The position numbers and the translations under genes were made by a program. Below, one piece after another: positions 21,818 through 33,839 of a stretch of DNA of 64,000 nucleotides. Origin of the DNA: Talinum fruticosum (Eukaryota; Streptophyta; Magnoliopsida; Caryophyllales; Talinaceae); contig JAITYX010000009.1 of NCBI GenBank assembly GCA_021018815.1, forward strand, positions 8,310,501 to 8,374,500. Direction: 5' to 3'. Every line of letters starts with the position of its first letter. Position 1 is the stretch's first letter. The notes below the pieces were generated by a model. That model was not told where the DNA came from. It was given only the letters and a program-made list of their open reading frames with translations, and made no database searches.

Positions 21818-23243
21818 AGCACGGAAGGAAGCTATGACCGTTCGACGTCATTTATGGCCAGCGCGGCGCACCACGACACTTGTTCCTAGGATCTTGTCCA
21901 GGCTTGATTTGGTTCGGTTTTTGTGATTCTGCAAGCCAGCTTTTCTTCTTATTTGGACGGTTGCACTCAATTGAAGCCCTAGGTCATTTGTGACCTAATC
22001 CTCTCGTATAAATAGAGAGTTGACGCTCACATTTGGCATATGGAATTTCCTATGCATTATGCTGCTGAAATTTGATTAAGAACTACTGAATATTCACATA
22101 TTCCGATCTCTTAGTCTCCCTTCGGTAATCCCCCTACACCACCGACATTTGAACCTCCATACTTCATCATTCACATACATCTTTCGACCTACCTTCATAA
22201 AAATTCACAAAAAAGCCTTTTTAGTCACCGTCGTCATGCTTGCCGGATCTGTTTCAAGACTTAGATCAGCAGGTGGGATAACCTCGAGGGCACCAAATCC
22301 GCCCTCAACTACGGTTTATTGAAATTTTCGTTATTTATTGTTTTCGGTATTATGGAGAAAGATGTAATCGCATTTAATTCTTCTCTCGCCCGATGTAATA
22401 TTTTAGTTTTCTTTTCACTTTCTTTTGCTTTTTATTTTATTTTCCGTATCGTTTTCATCTATTGTTTTCATATATGCTTTTATTGCTTTCGTTATGCATG
22501 GCTTGGGTGATTTAAATTCCGTATCTTAATATGCTGTATGCATATCTAAAATGCATTTCATAAACACACTCCTCAAATCAATAAATGTCGTCTGTTGACG
22601 AGCGTAAAAGAAGGGTTTATCCCTACATTTTGAACCTTCGCCCCCAAATCTAGATTCTTAGTTCTAGACCGATGGAGTAAATTTTAAACCTCTTCCAAAC
22701 TTAGTTTTTCCATACAAAGATTGGAAAAGTATTTTTATTATTATTTTATTTTTGTTAGTTTTTATTCCTAAAATTGATCTGAAACCGTATTTTATCCTGT
22801 TTTATTTCTCCTATTGTGCTCTTCGACATTTCTAACCGAAAACAACAAAAAGAGTTTTATTTTCTAATAGTCGGGCCATGGACCGAGACCGACCGCCTCG
22901 ATCACAGCCCATGGCCGACGCCATGAATCGTACGAGCGCCGATGGTCAACGGATATGGCTTCGATCCAAGCCGATGTTTTTACAGCTTTTTGCTCAAAAG
23001 CCCTACGACATATTCAATTTAATTCTTATTTGTTTTATTTGTAGTTTTGAAATAATATCTCGAGACTTCTAAGCATAATTTATAAAATAAATGATTAATA
23101 AAACCGTCATTCACTTTTACTTAATTTATTTTAAATTAGATTATAAAAATCCAAAATTTTAATGAGGGATACATCCCTATTTCAAGAAATTATCACCTTT
23201 AAAAAACCAAATTTCCTTCTTAAAAAAGAGGAAACCCGCCAAT
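21818..23243 (+). repeat. Tat-type Ty3/gypsy LTR (Tat-1)
   Basis: The segment around 21970-22020 (CCTAGGTCATTTGTGACCTA, then TATAAATA at 22007-22014) matches the minus-strand LTRs at 41090-41130 and 50515-50560. AATAAAACCGTCATTCACTT near 23100 matches their ends. It is followed by a degraded PBS-like stretch at 23244-23267 (GTGGCGAAGC...CCCAGTG). The 5' end is not identified; the CACTA piece probably interrupts it. Confidence 0.55.
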
Positions 23244-23267
23244 TTGTGGCGAAGCACCGACCCAGTG
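23244..23267 (+). other. Degraded Tat-type primer binding site
   Basis: TTGTGGCGAAGCACCGACCC resembles the TGGCGACTCCACTGGGGA start of Tat/Ogre elements. Several mismatches make it only suggestive. Confidence 0.4.
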
Positions 23268-23587
23268 TTTGCTTGGGACCATGGTTCCCGTAGCTTGCTG
23301 GCAAGTGGTAGGGTCCTTACGATGGCAAGGGGCAATAGTGAGCGAAGTGAATATGGACTTGTGTTTGCTTTATGCTTAGAAGATGCATCACCCCCTCCCC
23401 TCTATTTACTAATGTATTTGGAAAGAAAGCTTTGGCCAGCCCCTTCGCTCTACCTTTCTTCTCCTTTTTCCATTCTTTGTCTTATCAATTTAATACATCA
23501 TTATCTCTCTACTGATTGCTCTACCACATGGTTAATCTGTATAACCACACATTTGGCCAAATTTTATTTGTTGTTTTGTTTATTTGT

Positions 23588-23664
<77 letters not shown>

Positions 23665-25693
23665 TGTATATATGTACGTATGTATGTATTATATTTTACT
23701 TTTGGTTATTATTATTTTAAATTAATGTGTTTCGGATTTGCATTATTGCAGCATATATACATTCCATCATACAAATGTAAATTGTACGAATTACCCATTA
23801 TTATTTGCGGATATCAAATTTGTTCGCATTTTTTATTATATTCCAGTTTCGTGTTTCTATGCCACTCACTACTTCTAAACAATATTAAGAGAATGAAATA
23901 AAAATTTGAAGTAATTAAATAGGATAAAGTTTCATGTTTTACACTTGGTGTACTCGTTCCCTCTCTTTCTGTTTTCTTTTTTTTTTTTTGTATTTATTTT
24001 TTAAAATGTTTAGTTGTTGATATTAAGGCTTGTATTTTTCTTTTTACTTTTAGTTGTTGATATTTAGGACTTTGCTTTCCATGGGGTAATGATTTTGAGG
24101 ATAAATTTTTTATATTGTTGAGGCATGATGGCCATGATCACCCACATGTATATATTCATGTTTTGTCTTTCTTTTTTTTTTTTTTTTTAGTAGTGTTTTT
24201 ACGTATAATTGAGTCTCTTTTATTGATGTGATTGCTCTTTAGCTCCCAATGACTACATTATGAGATTCAGGTGTAGGAAAGGAGAAGCCATACTTAAAAA
24301 TTTTTAAAAAGAAAAAAAAGTGGATAATTTTTCAAAAATAGTAAAAAGACTTTTGTGTCTTAAACTTATTTTGGGGAGTGTGTAGCATTTTGATGAGTTT
24401 TGACCCTTCTTACTTAATTATTAGTTTCTATATAAGTTTGATCTATATGATATGATTGATCCTAAATGTGTCATTCTATGTCTCATTTGAAGCCCAACAT
24501 TGAATGTTTGAGCTAGTTGTTTAACTTTGGTAGAGGAACATGTGATGTTTTTATCATATTTAGTTTCATATTTCATTTTATGTATGACTCTGTCTCGGTG
24601 CATTTCATCTAGAACTTGTTATGTTTCTCTTTGAAACCATATTTGGCATATGCAATATGTAATATCATAGAGGCATTTATTGTTTTCAAACTACATGAGC
24701 AAAAAGCCACCCTACACTCGCATACCCTTATTCCCATCCATTTGAGCTTTGACTCGCTTTCTTGTTGCACCTTTGTTTGCTTTGCTATTAGTCTAAAAAC
24801 AGTTTCCAATCCTATATCAATATTATGGAGAAACACTTCTTGAGATTGGCAATTTTGAGTTGTATGAAGATGATCTTCTATTTGGTTTTGTTAGATTGAA
24901 ATTGGGATCTATGTTAATAAAAAAAACTTGATGAGTCCCTTATTAGACCAATTGAAATTGAGTTGAGTTCATCATTCTCATGCAAAATATTATTTGTCCA
25001 AGAAAAATGAAATAAATAAATAAATAATCAAAAATAAAAAGTGATTGGCATGAAGAAGTTCAAAAGGTTTTATGCTCATTGCTTGGGTTCTCCTGCGGTT
25101 TAGTTCAGCCTAAAGAGGTGAATTGAGATAAAAGTTTTTATTAATATTTTGGAAGTTTTACGTGTGGCTTAGTCATTATGGGAACTTGGCTATTTAGCTC
25201 CATATTTCCCAAATTTATTCCCCTTCTTACCCATGAACCTTAGCCCCCATTACAACCCTTAAAATCTCTTATTGACTCGCATTTATATTTTGTCCGCATA
25301 GTGTTGGAGAATTGAGAGTGTGATGAAGCCTATGGCAGGGTGCACTATTGGAATGAGTTCTGAGTGAACCATTATTATGTATTCTAAAAAGATGAGTGTG
25401 CGAGTGTTCTACTTTATCCAAAACTAAGGTTCTATCGGTCTAACATTCTCATTATTTACTCGTTGGGATGAAAATTGGTATGTGATGTGATCAATGGAGG
25501 ACCAAATGTCTTATTGTATGCGTTCTCTTTATGTGCATGTTACTATCCAACATACGATGGTGCTTTGGTTGAGTAGAATATATATATTCCCTTCCCATTT
25601 TGTACATATGTTTATGAAAATTTTCGAAAAACAAAAAATATTTTCTATTTTGTCTTTCTTTTACTTTTCTTGTTTAAGATTTTGTGTGTATCT
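23268..25693. other. AT-rich unassigned DNA
   Basis: I recognise no gene. The first about 150 bases may be leader of Tat-1. The rest has poly-T runs, microsatellites and stretches of low-complexity sequence; short ORFs match no family I know. It may be old retrotransposon leader or intergenic DNA. Confidence 0.5.
23594..23688. repeat. Compound microsatellite (TA)n-(CA)n-(TGTA)n
   Basis: A (TA) run at about 23594-23625 is followed by a short CACACACA and then tandem TATG/TGTA units to about 23688, with minor interruptions. Confidence 0.95.
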
Positions 25694-27200
25694 CGTAACA
25701 CCCCAAATCCCCACCTTAAAAGTATTATATCTCCAGGGTTCCTCAAAGGATAATTAAGGTGTCGGTTTAGTTTTCTAACTTCAACTCAATTATGTAAAGG
25801 TGATTTAAAATTTTGGCTGGAAAATTTCTGAAAATTTTGGCGAGTTCCGCCTGTAATATGGCCTATCCCCTAGGTTTAAAGCCTTAAAACCCTGCATAAA
25901 AACCACAATATAACTCAACGAGCCACACGCTCGGAGTACACAACTCAACGGTCACACACCGGAGTCCAACCAATATCCATTTAAAACTTAAAACAATCTA
26001 ATTGCCTAGGACATGCCTATACAACCGCATGAACTTATTTACAAATTACAACCAATAAAAACATATAGAATACACATCAGCAACTTGTGTTATTCAACAA
26101 CAAGCATCACTCACATAAGTCCAACGTAGCTAAAGATACAAGGCCATTCACCTTAAGGAGTACCTACAACTCCAAAATGATACGGAGTGAGCATACCACA
26201 AGCTCAGTGGGTAATGCTATCCCAAACATCATAGCATTTATACTTTATATGCATATATGCAAACCATAGATTATTATTAGTTTAATAGCACAATCCCTCA
26301 ATCGTATTGTATCTTCCAATCCTTGTCTTCAACCCCCAATCTTCACATAATTCTAGAATAACTATTTCTCATATTTCCAAACAGACTTACTAAATGAATC
26401 GAACCAAATCGAAACACAATTTTAGTCATCTTTCAACTTTTGGATTTTTCAAGGTTGCATTGTCACCAATGCAATTCAATCAAACTCAATTAAAACCATT
26501 ATTCAATTTTCTAATTCAATAAAGGTAATTCCAAATATCAAAAAGTTATTTGATTTTCTAATTAAGTAAAAGCATTTTCAAGCCGTAAACCATTATCCAA
26601 TTCCTTGATTGAATAAAGGTATTTTAAAATATTAAACAATTATTTAATTCCCTAATTGAATAAAAGAATTTTCATACGTAAAATCATTATTCAATTCCGT
26701 AATTGAATAAATGACGTATCATAGCATCGGATCTTTGTCTAGACACCAGCATCTTTTTCATTTAGGTGACCGCAACCTAAATTTTACCTTTTCGAATATT
26801 GGGAACTACTAAAGTCAACGAGGAACTCTATTACCCTCATCAGGATAATTGTTAACCTGGATCAGTATCAAGTTAACAAGGAAACTCGGACCGCATCGGG
26901 AGTGCCAAGGCTGGACCGTATCGACCGAGCTCCCTCGTTAGTACTATACCATCAACCTAGACCGCATTTGGAATCCTGTGGTGCTAGACTCCTTAGCTCT
27001 TAAAATCATTCAACAACAATTTGTGTACTTTAATGAGGACTTTTGGAAAATCTCATGTCCAAATTCCCATCAAAAGTCACACTTTTCAAGAATTAGCTTA
27101 GTTTAATCTCGTTTTAAGGCATGACCTTTCAAGATTCAAAACAATATCAAAGTTGCATTTCAAAGGAATCCCAATCACAATGAAACCAAATAAAACATTA
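25694..27200 (+). repeat. Chromovirus-like Ty3/gypsy LTR fragment
   Basis: It begins CGTAACACCCCAAATCC, like LTRs of plant chromoviruses (Tekay/Del) that start TGTAACACCCC. ACTCAACGAGCCACACGCTC near 25915 and GGAGTGAGCATACCACAAGC near 26183 are shared or typical phrases. The first part is also present at 59117-59430. It contains a 46-47 bp tandem repeat at 26499-26713. No internal coding region follows; the right limit is approximate. Confidence 0.6.
26499..26713. repeat. 46-47 bp tandem repeat, about 4.6 copies
   Basis: Units start at about 26499, 26546, 26592, 26639 and 26685. Each starts ATTATTCAATTCC-like, followed by TAATTGAATAAA and an AT-rich tail. The copies have diverged. Confidence 0.8.
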
Positions 27201-27569
27201 AATCATGCCCTCCTTAGAAGGATAGAAGGAGAGCACAATCCTAATTAAAAAGAAGCACATAAGTCTCGGGTTCAAACTTTAGCTAAGTGATATAAAAGTC
27301 TTTGATAACTTTGGAGTTAAATTTGGCATATTTAGAGTAGCAATCATCTGCAACGTTAGAGAATTTTGTGGTGTTGTAAGCTAAAAATGGACTTTCAATG
27401 TTGAAGAGTCTCGCTAAGAAGGGTCGAACTTAAGTTGCAGTCCAAAAACAAACTTTAGCTAAGTGCTAGGAGATTAATGAATGTCCAAGGAATTGGCATA
27501 CTCTTGACGTACTCTTATTATCAACCTTATATCAAACATAGTATGTGTTTTAGTAGCCACTAAGGGTAT
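27201..27569. other. Unassigned segment
   Basis: No coding signal or known repeat is recognised. The phrase AAACTTTAGCTAAGTG occurs twice (about 27274 and 27451), a short direct repeat. Confidence 0.4.
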
Positions 27570-27800
27570 GACCTCGAGTCTTTGGAACACCGGATACCTA
27601 TTGATTGAGTTCGTGCAAGACATCTAAAATTTCTCTTCACCGAAGTGAGATAAGACTCTTTCGGATTACCTTAAAATCTTGCACATAGGCAAACACTAAA
27701 TATAATATTTTGTCTGCTATAAATTAGGTAAAGTAGAGATCTAATCATGCCTCCGTAGATTTTTTGATCCACCGACTTACCCATTTCGTCTCGAGTCCAA
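27570..27800 (-). pseudogene. Cop-3 RNase H fragment
   Basis: Minus-strand match to the copia RNase H region of Cop-2 (15290-15520): the blocks around a GTCTGCTATA/ATATTATATTTAGTGTTTGC stretch and CTTGCACGAACTCAATCAAT line up. Homology stops near 27570, so the 3' end, post-pol region and 3' LTR are missing. Confidence 0.7.
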
Positions 27801-27829
27801 TTTAGTGCTACTTTCCGTAAGATTAGTCG

Positions 27830-28603
27830 TTGGCTTAGCATCTTGAAGATTGTACTTCTTCAAGAACTATTTCACATATTTGGATTGGTGAACATAAATT
27901 CCATCCTTCTCTTATTTGATTTGTAGTCTAAGAAATAAATTTAGTTCTCCTATCATGCTAATTTCAAATTCCTTCCTCATTAACTCGTAAAATTTTTGGC
28001 AAAGAACTTCATTAGTGGCACTAAAAATAAAATCATTAACATAGATTTCAATGATACGAAAATCTTTCCCTTGGTTTTTGTGAATATGGTTTTGTCAATA
28101 AAACCTCTTTGAAAACGAATTTCATCTAAGAAATTACTCAATCTTTCATACCAAGCTCTAGGAGCTTGTTTCAAACCATAAAAAGTCTTTTGTAATTTAA
28201 AAACATGGTTTGGAAAATGATTATTTTCAAATCCAAGGGGCTGCTCAACATAAACGTTTTCTTGAATATAACCATAAGAAATGAACACTTGACATCCATT
28301 TGTTAAAGTTTGATGCTCATGCTAGATGCAAATGCAAGTAGGAATGTCATAGCTTTAATCCTAGCAAGCAGATGCAAAGGTTTCCGAACAATAGGTTACT
28401 AGTCTTTCCTTATTTATGACTCTTAAACCCTTCCGATCTAGTTTGTTTTTTTAAAACCCATTTGGTTCCTATAAGTGGGTGGTCACTTGGTTGGTTGGTC
28501 AAGGTCCAAACTTGGTTTCTCTCAAATTGGGATAACTCTTCTTATATGGCTTCTATCTATTCAGGTTCAATTAAGGCTTTTACTATATTCTTAGGTTCAA
28601 TCA
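27830..28603 (-). pseudogene. Cop-3 reverse transcriptase
   Basis: Minus strand. VYVEQPLGFENNHFPNHVFK and LKQAPRAWYERLSNFL lie in an open stretch at 27980-28288. The polymerase motif is YVND at 28032-28043, one change from YVDD that removes a metal-binding Asp. WVFKNK-like sequence lies near 28450 and EPE near 28565. A block of chloroplast DNA interrupts the region just upstream (28604-28842), after which the INT-RT linker resumes. Confidence 0.82.
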
Positions 28604-28842
28604 ATGGTATACTCATGGATCGCCAGCTCCTATTTGGAAGGCTGCAATTTCTTAATCGACAGCTAGCTTCTACTCCTGCTAATAGTTTAGCACACTCTTT
28701 GTTGTTACTATGGGGTCCTGAAGCACAAGGGATTTTACTCGTTGGTGTCAATTAGGCGGCCTGTGGACTTTTGTTGCTCTTCATGGCGCTTCGCACTAAT
28801 CGGTTTTATGTTACGTCAATTCGAACTTGCTCGATCTGTTCA
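28604..28842 (+). pseudogene. psbD: Plastid psbD fragment (NUPT) inside Cop-3
   Basis: About 239 bases match the chloroplast gene for photosystem II protein D2. In changing frames they read WYTHG, SSYLEGCNFL, STPANSLAHSLLLLWGPEAQ, GGLWTFVALHGA and GFMLRQFELARSV, in the order found in the middle of D2. At least two single-base deletions and several substitutions break the frame. It is plus-oriented, opposite to the host element, and has no promoter. The retrotransposon sequence resumes on both sides with little or no loss (TTAGGTTCAATCA before, ATGATAAGAATGTAG after, compared with 16350-16376 of Cop-2). It is therefore nuclear-integrated plastid DNA. The identification uses remembered psbD sequence; the match is long enough that I consider it secure. 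Confidence 0.9.
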
Positions 28843-29900
28843 AATGATAAGAATGTAGAGAATGCACAAAACTTTTCGGAAGAAGAATGAGTTTTTACAC
28901 TATAGTTAATATCCGAGATGATGTTCTTAGGAAGATGACTAGAAATCGACTTGTTCCTTCTTGAGCTTGTGTAGTTCGTGCTAAGTCTTCAACTAGGTTA
29001 GTTGGTTCCTCGCTTATTTTTTCTCAAACATTTTGAGCTCAACATCAACTAAATCATCATCTTCTTTACTTAGTTTGAAGTCTAAGAAGGTAGACTCACT
29101 TATCTTGCCATTATATAGTTCATCATAAACAATATAGATACTTTATTCCACTTTGTTAGTTCTCTTACTAAAAACATGATAAGTTATGCTATGAGTTGCA
29201 TGACCAAGAAAAACACCTTCATCCGACCTACCATCAAATTTGGTTAAATGATCATTATAATTGTTATGTACAAAGCTCTTACACCCAAAAGGTTTGAAGT
29301 AGGAAATTTTGGGTTTCTTCCCTTAGTAGAGCTCATGGGGTGTTTTCTTAAGGATTTTTCAAATAAGGCATCTGTTCACCGTATAGTAGTGATGTTGACT
29401 CGCCTCACCAAGAAGTAGTGCGGTAGATCATTCTTGATAAGCATTGTTCTACCAATATGTTCAAGATTTATGTTCTTTCTTTCCACCACTCCATTTTATT
29501 TTTGGGGTGTTGTTGGTGCCGAGAAGTTATGGAAGATCCCAAATTTGTGTAGAAATCGACTAACTCAAAGTAGTCAACTCCCTTCCATGGTCGGCTTCCG
29601 ACTCTAACAATCTGAGTCTTGAATTCTACTTGAATTTGTGTGCATACTCGGTGAACTATTTGAATGCTTCCTTCTTATTCTTAAGTTCAAGCAGCTTTGA
29701 GGTGGAAATAGTTTAAAATGGTTTGAATGAAAATTTGACTTATTTCCTTCTTACATATACATCACATATTTTATCTTTGTTAAAGGCACATATAGGAGTC
29801 CCGATACTAACCCTTGCAATGACAAATTCTTAATGGTATGCATGCTAATATGACATAATCATGATGTCATGTCAAAGAATCATTATTAACTCGCTACTTT
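28843..29900 (-). pseudogene. Cop-3 integrase with linker
   Basis: Minus strand. The linker to RT lies at 28843-29100. FSAPTTPQ near 29510 and NGVVERKN near 29475 hold the catalytic Glu region. The GAG-pre-integrase zinc region is near 29750-29850. STSKLLEL near 29695 jumps straight to KNKKEAF, so the stretch that carries the first catalytic Asp (HMDLCGE in Cop-1/2) has been deleted. Many stops are present. Confidence 0.75.
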
Positions 29901-29989
29901 TAAACAAGATAAATTCTAAGTTGAATTCCTTAAAGAGATAGTGTAAGTGTTACCTCACCTTAGATCTAACAGCTTTGTTTCATTTATGG

Positions 29990-30290
29990 TTGCATTTGCG
30001 ATGAAAAAATTTATTTGAGGGAATCTTACCTCTTTGCCTTTGTCACAAAGTTAGGATATATTTAGAAGATTGTATTTGAGTCCCTTGACAAGGTAGACAT
30101 GGTCGACCGAGTTGTCTCCATGGTCCACTCTACCAATTCCTACAATCTTCCCTTTATTATTGTCCCCAAATGTGACTTTGCCGTCATCCATCATTTCTAG
30201 CTCGTAAAAGAGTCTTCATTTCCTTGTCATATGTCAAGGGCATTCACTATCGAGATAACAAGTGGTCCTTCTTCTTGGTTTGTAGTGCTT
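29990..30290 (-). pseudogene. Cop-3 protease domain
   Basis: Minus strand: CYLDSECP then HM, with DSE replacing DSG. KVTFGDNNKGKIVGIGRVD and VYLVKGLKYNLLNISQLCDK follow with little damage down to about 30040. Confidence 0.8.
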
Positions 30291-30299
30291 ACAAAATAA

Positions 30300-32091
30300 A
30301 ACGCGCTAAACCTTCTTATTTCCTCTTCTAAACCCAGTAATTGTTCTTACCGAGGTAAGTTTTGGAGGAAAGGCACTCTTAGGAACCTACATTTGAATGA
30401 TTTTTGGCTTGGTCAAATTTTCGTTCTTCATCTTTGGAAATTGAGTCTCCTTTTTGTTGAAAACTTTTCTTTTATAATAGGTTTGGGAAGACTTCTTTTG
30501 ATAAACTTGTTTGGGCTCAGTCCCTTTTTCATTGGATGAGTGGGACTATTCTTAATTTTTCAAAAATGAATTTTTCTAGAATTATTTTTAAAAAGACTCT
30601 TATAGGAGTTATCCTCATTTTCAAAGTTAAAACCCATACCTTCCTTTCTAAAGGAAATAGTAACAAATAAAGGTTTTTTTTTTATAAATTTTTACCTTGG
30701 ATAAGTTTTAAAACAAAGTTATAAGACTTTTTGAGCTTTTTCTTCAATAGCTCATTTTCAATTATAAGGCACTCAGTCTTAGTCTAATTATCATATGAAC
30801 TGGTCTCAAGTACCTTTAAGTTGAGTCTCAGCTTTTCTAAATTAGCTTTTATAATTTTGTTCTCTGTTTTGAGAGACTCAAAATTTTCTTCAAATAAAGA
30901 ATAATTAGAATTAAACTTTTCCTCTAAAATATAAATATACTTAGCTAAATCTTGCTTGGAAAATTTAAGAAAATAGTTAATTAATGAGGGTTTTCTCCCT
31001 AAAAATTAGATGCTTCTAGTTCTAAGTAAGTCTCTTCTTCTAAGTCGGTCATGGCTATCGAACACTTGGATTCATCCTTATTGTCACCATCGGTGTCCGA
31101 CTCGTCCTCACTCCATGTTGCTACCATGGCTTTCTTCTTCTTGTAATCTTTGTTCCTCTAGGGTAGTCTTTCACAATGTGCTCTTTGCTGCCACACTCAA
31201 AATAGCTCGAATTTTTAGTGAAAGAGGAATTTAAAGGGGAAGAGGATTTATCTTTCTTTTCCTTTCGAAGATCTCGCTTCTGGACATCCTTTACCACTTT
31301 TTATGTTTTATCATACACTTGAAACCTCTCGCCCATAAGCATCAATAGATCTTCTTCTAAGTCCGAGGAACTCGGACTACGGCCAAGTTCCTTTGAGGCT
31401 TTCAAAGCAATGTTCATTATGGTGTTAGCCTCAAATTCTTCTTGTTGAAGATGTAAATCACGGGTCGGAAGTTTCCTAATGAGCTCATGAGCTTGCTGAG
31501 ATCTTGGGTTTCTTAAATAGCTGTCACTTTTGGACTAGACTTCTTCTTTAGAAGACGCCATAGTAATTTTCTAACAAGATCTTTATTGGACATCTTCTTG
31601 CCAAGTGATTTCGCATTGTTTACAATCTCCATAAACCATATGTACATTTGAGTGATATTCTAATCAGCCTCCATCTCAAATAATTCATATATGTGCAAGT
31701 GTTGGCTGATCTTTGTCTATCTTACTTGGCTTGTTCCTTCATATGTGGTCACCAAGGTATCGCACACATCCTTCCTCATATCACAAGATTAGACTCGGTT
31801 GTACTTAAATTAGTTTAAGGCACACATGAGAATGTTCATGGCTCTGTAATTTTTCTTGTGCCTTTCCTTTTCATATATTGTGAATTCTAACTTCAACTTT
31901 GGCACAACTTCAATGCCAAATTACTTCATGGGAATGTAGTTTTCATCTTTGATAACCTCTCATACCTTCTCGCCTTGATCTTGAATAAAGCATTGCATTA
32001 ACTTCTTAAAGTGGGCAAAGTTGGAGCCCTTGAACTTCGTCCGGTCCAATGAATGACCTTCCTTGATTGAACTTTACATTTGATGAGCCAT
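30300..32091 (-). pseudogene. gag: Cop-3 gag (broken)
   Basis: Minus strand with start ATG at 32091, 46 bases after the PBS. The capsid block TKFKGSNFAHFKKLMQ lies near 32030 and NILM-x-ALN near 31825. The zinc knuckle near 31160-31205 reads YFECGSKEHIVKDYP: its first and last Cys are both Tyr. A Lys/Glu-rich C-terminal part is AT-rich and full of stops. It is more degraded than the Cop-1 and Cop-2 copies. Confidence 0.8.
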
Positions 32092-32136
32092 TTATCTTTT
32101 AATCATTGGATTATGTGATCCTTTTGAGAAAGGCTA

Positions 32137-32150
32137 GGCTCGATACCAAT
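32137..32150 (-). other. Primer binding site of Cop-3
   Basis: Minus strand ATTGGTATCGAGCC, the same as in Cop-1 and Cop-2, directly against the LTR. Confidence 0.85.
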
Positions 32151-33645
32151 TAAAAGTTCACTTGGAGAGACTAAGAATCGTAGAGGGGTGAATATGGTGA
32201 TGAAAGAAACTTATGGAAAATCGAAGTTCTAACACTATGACAAGAACTTAGAAAAAAAAATGTTGTCTAGATTAACGTCCATGCAAGAAATAATGAAGAC
32301 AAGTGTTCTATGTGGAAACCCTCCTCGGAAGAAAACCATGGACTATGCTAATCCAAGCATAAAGTAAAACTCCACTATTTGAATCCATAAATAAAGAGAA
32401 ACTTACTAACCGAATTGGGCACTTAGAAGATTCCTTAACAATATTTTCCCGTGCATAGAAGATCCTTTATTTGCCGTAGTAATTCCAAACTAAGGCACTC
32501 TTTATAGCTTGAGGCAACCGAGTTGAAGTAGCCTTCTTAACTCAGCCAAGGGATAACTAAGAAAAGTGTTTGAACGAAAAGATAGATTACAAGACTTTTC
32601 TTTACAAGATTTACAACTCGTAAAATTATGAGTATATAATAGAGAGTTGTAAGTTGGAAGAGAGAATGAGTAGATTAAGCTATTGGTTATAAAAATCTTG
32701 TAAGTCTTGAATTAGAGCTTCTATTTATAGACTACATAGAAGAGAGTTGTTGTGTCTCTGGCTAGAAGCACTAGGCCGCCTAGTCTGTTACAACGGATAG
32801 TCTAATGAGTCGGCTTTGCCACCGTTGTTGATTTAGTCGCTGACCTTAGGTCCTAGCTTCCAAAAGTGATTCAACCAACTCTATTTATCTAAACGATAGG
32901 GTAGAAACAATCATTAGACTCGAAAAGAAGAGTATGCTTGTGAAATTCGACGTTTTTATTTGCAATCGGTGAAACATTAAAGAAGCCCTTATTTATGCTT
33001 TAATCGACAATTAATCTATTTTAGTAGACCAACAAAAACAAATTAAAAAATGGTACTTAATGTATAAGAATACTTTGGCCCAAGATTAAATAACGATTAG
33101 TCTCGTATAAAATATTTAATGACTAAAATTCCTTAATCTATTAATTTGGAATTTCTCAATTCTAATATTTAATATGATTAAATTTCATTTATGTCTTAAC
33201 TCAAGGAATAGACTTAGTAGACATAAGTTGAAAGAGTTATGGGGACATATTTCAAGTATTTCCCAAAGTATTTAAGTTATGCTTAATAAATTTGACCAAA
33301 CTAGAATTAACACAAGTAATTTTGATTTAATATACGAAGCAAGCCTGTTTGAAAGATGAGTTATAACTGTGAAATTATTTAGGAAAACTTATTGTCCGAG
33401 TCATACCGAGTTGGTCGGTTTTCCGTAACCGAGTGGGTTAGTTAAGCTCAATTTCTACTTTTCTAAGTAGAACTAAGTTCTTAGGCTTTTAAGAGATAAT
33501 CTTTTAGGTTCAAAGTCTTAGATAAGTCATTTTTTAGTTATTATCTTTTGAATTCTTTTTAGAATGCATCCTTATCGATCCTAAGTTTAGATGAATGACT
33601 TTAACTCAAACGTAATTAAGGGGTTAATTAATACCCGAGTCTTCA
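32151..33645 (-). repeat. 5' LTR of Cop-3 (second LTR family)
   Basis: This 1495-bp minus-strand LTR begins TGAAGACTCGGG at 33645 and ends at 32151 beside the PBS. Its first about 345 bases recur in plus orientation at 39342-39686. The U3 differs from the Cop-1/2 LTR although the end region (near 32176-32350) is similar, so it is a related but separate family. The 3' LTR is lost. Confidence 0.85.
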
Positions 33646-33839
33646 ACGATTCTTGCAAAAGTGAGTTTTTTTGTTTATTTGCTCAGGGCGTAATAAAATC
33701 TAGTTGTGGTGGTATTCATTTGGTCCAAATATATGTTATTCATACCCTTATTTACTTAGTTTTTGACTTGTAACGTAATTTATTATGATGATTTTTACTC
33801 GGTTTATTTACTTTTGTAAGTAATAAATTAACTTGAGCT
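33646..33839. other. Flank of Cop-3, unassigned
   Basis: Begins ACGAT, the expected 5-bp target copy if Cop-3 made one, but the other copy is lost. No gene is seen. Confidence 0.4.

Noticed and set aside
23244..23594. 116-codon ORF near a Tat LTR as a gag start
   Set aside because: No gag motif is present and composition changes to low-complexity sequence after about 50 codons.
28462..28755. 97-codon ORF as a new gene
   Set aside because: It is a chance frame that mixes copia linker with a shifted frame of the psbD fragment.
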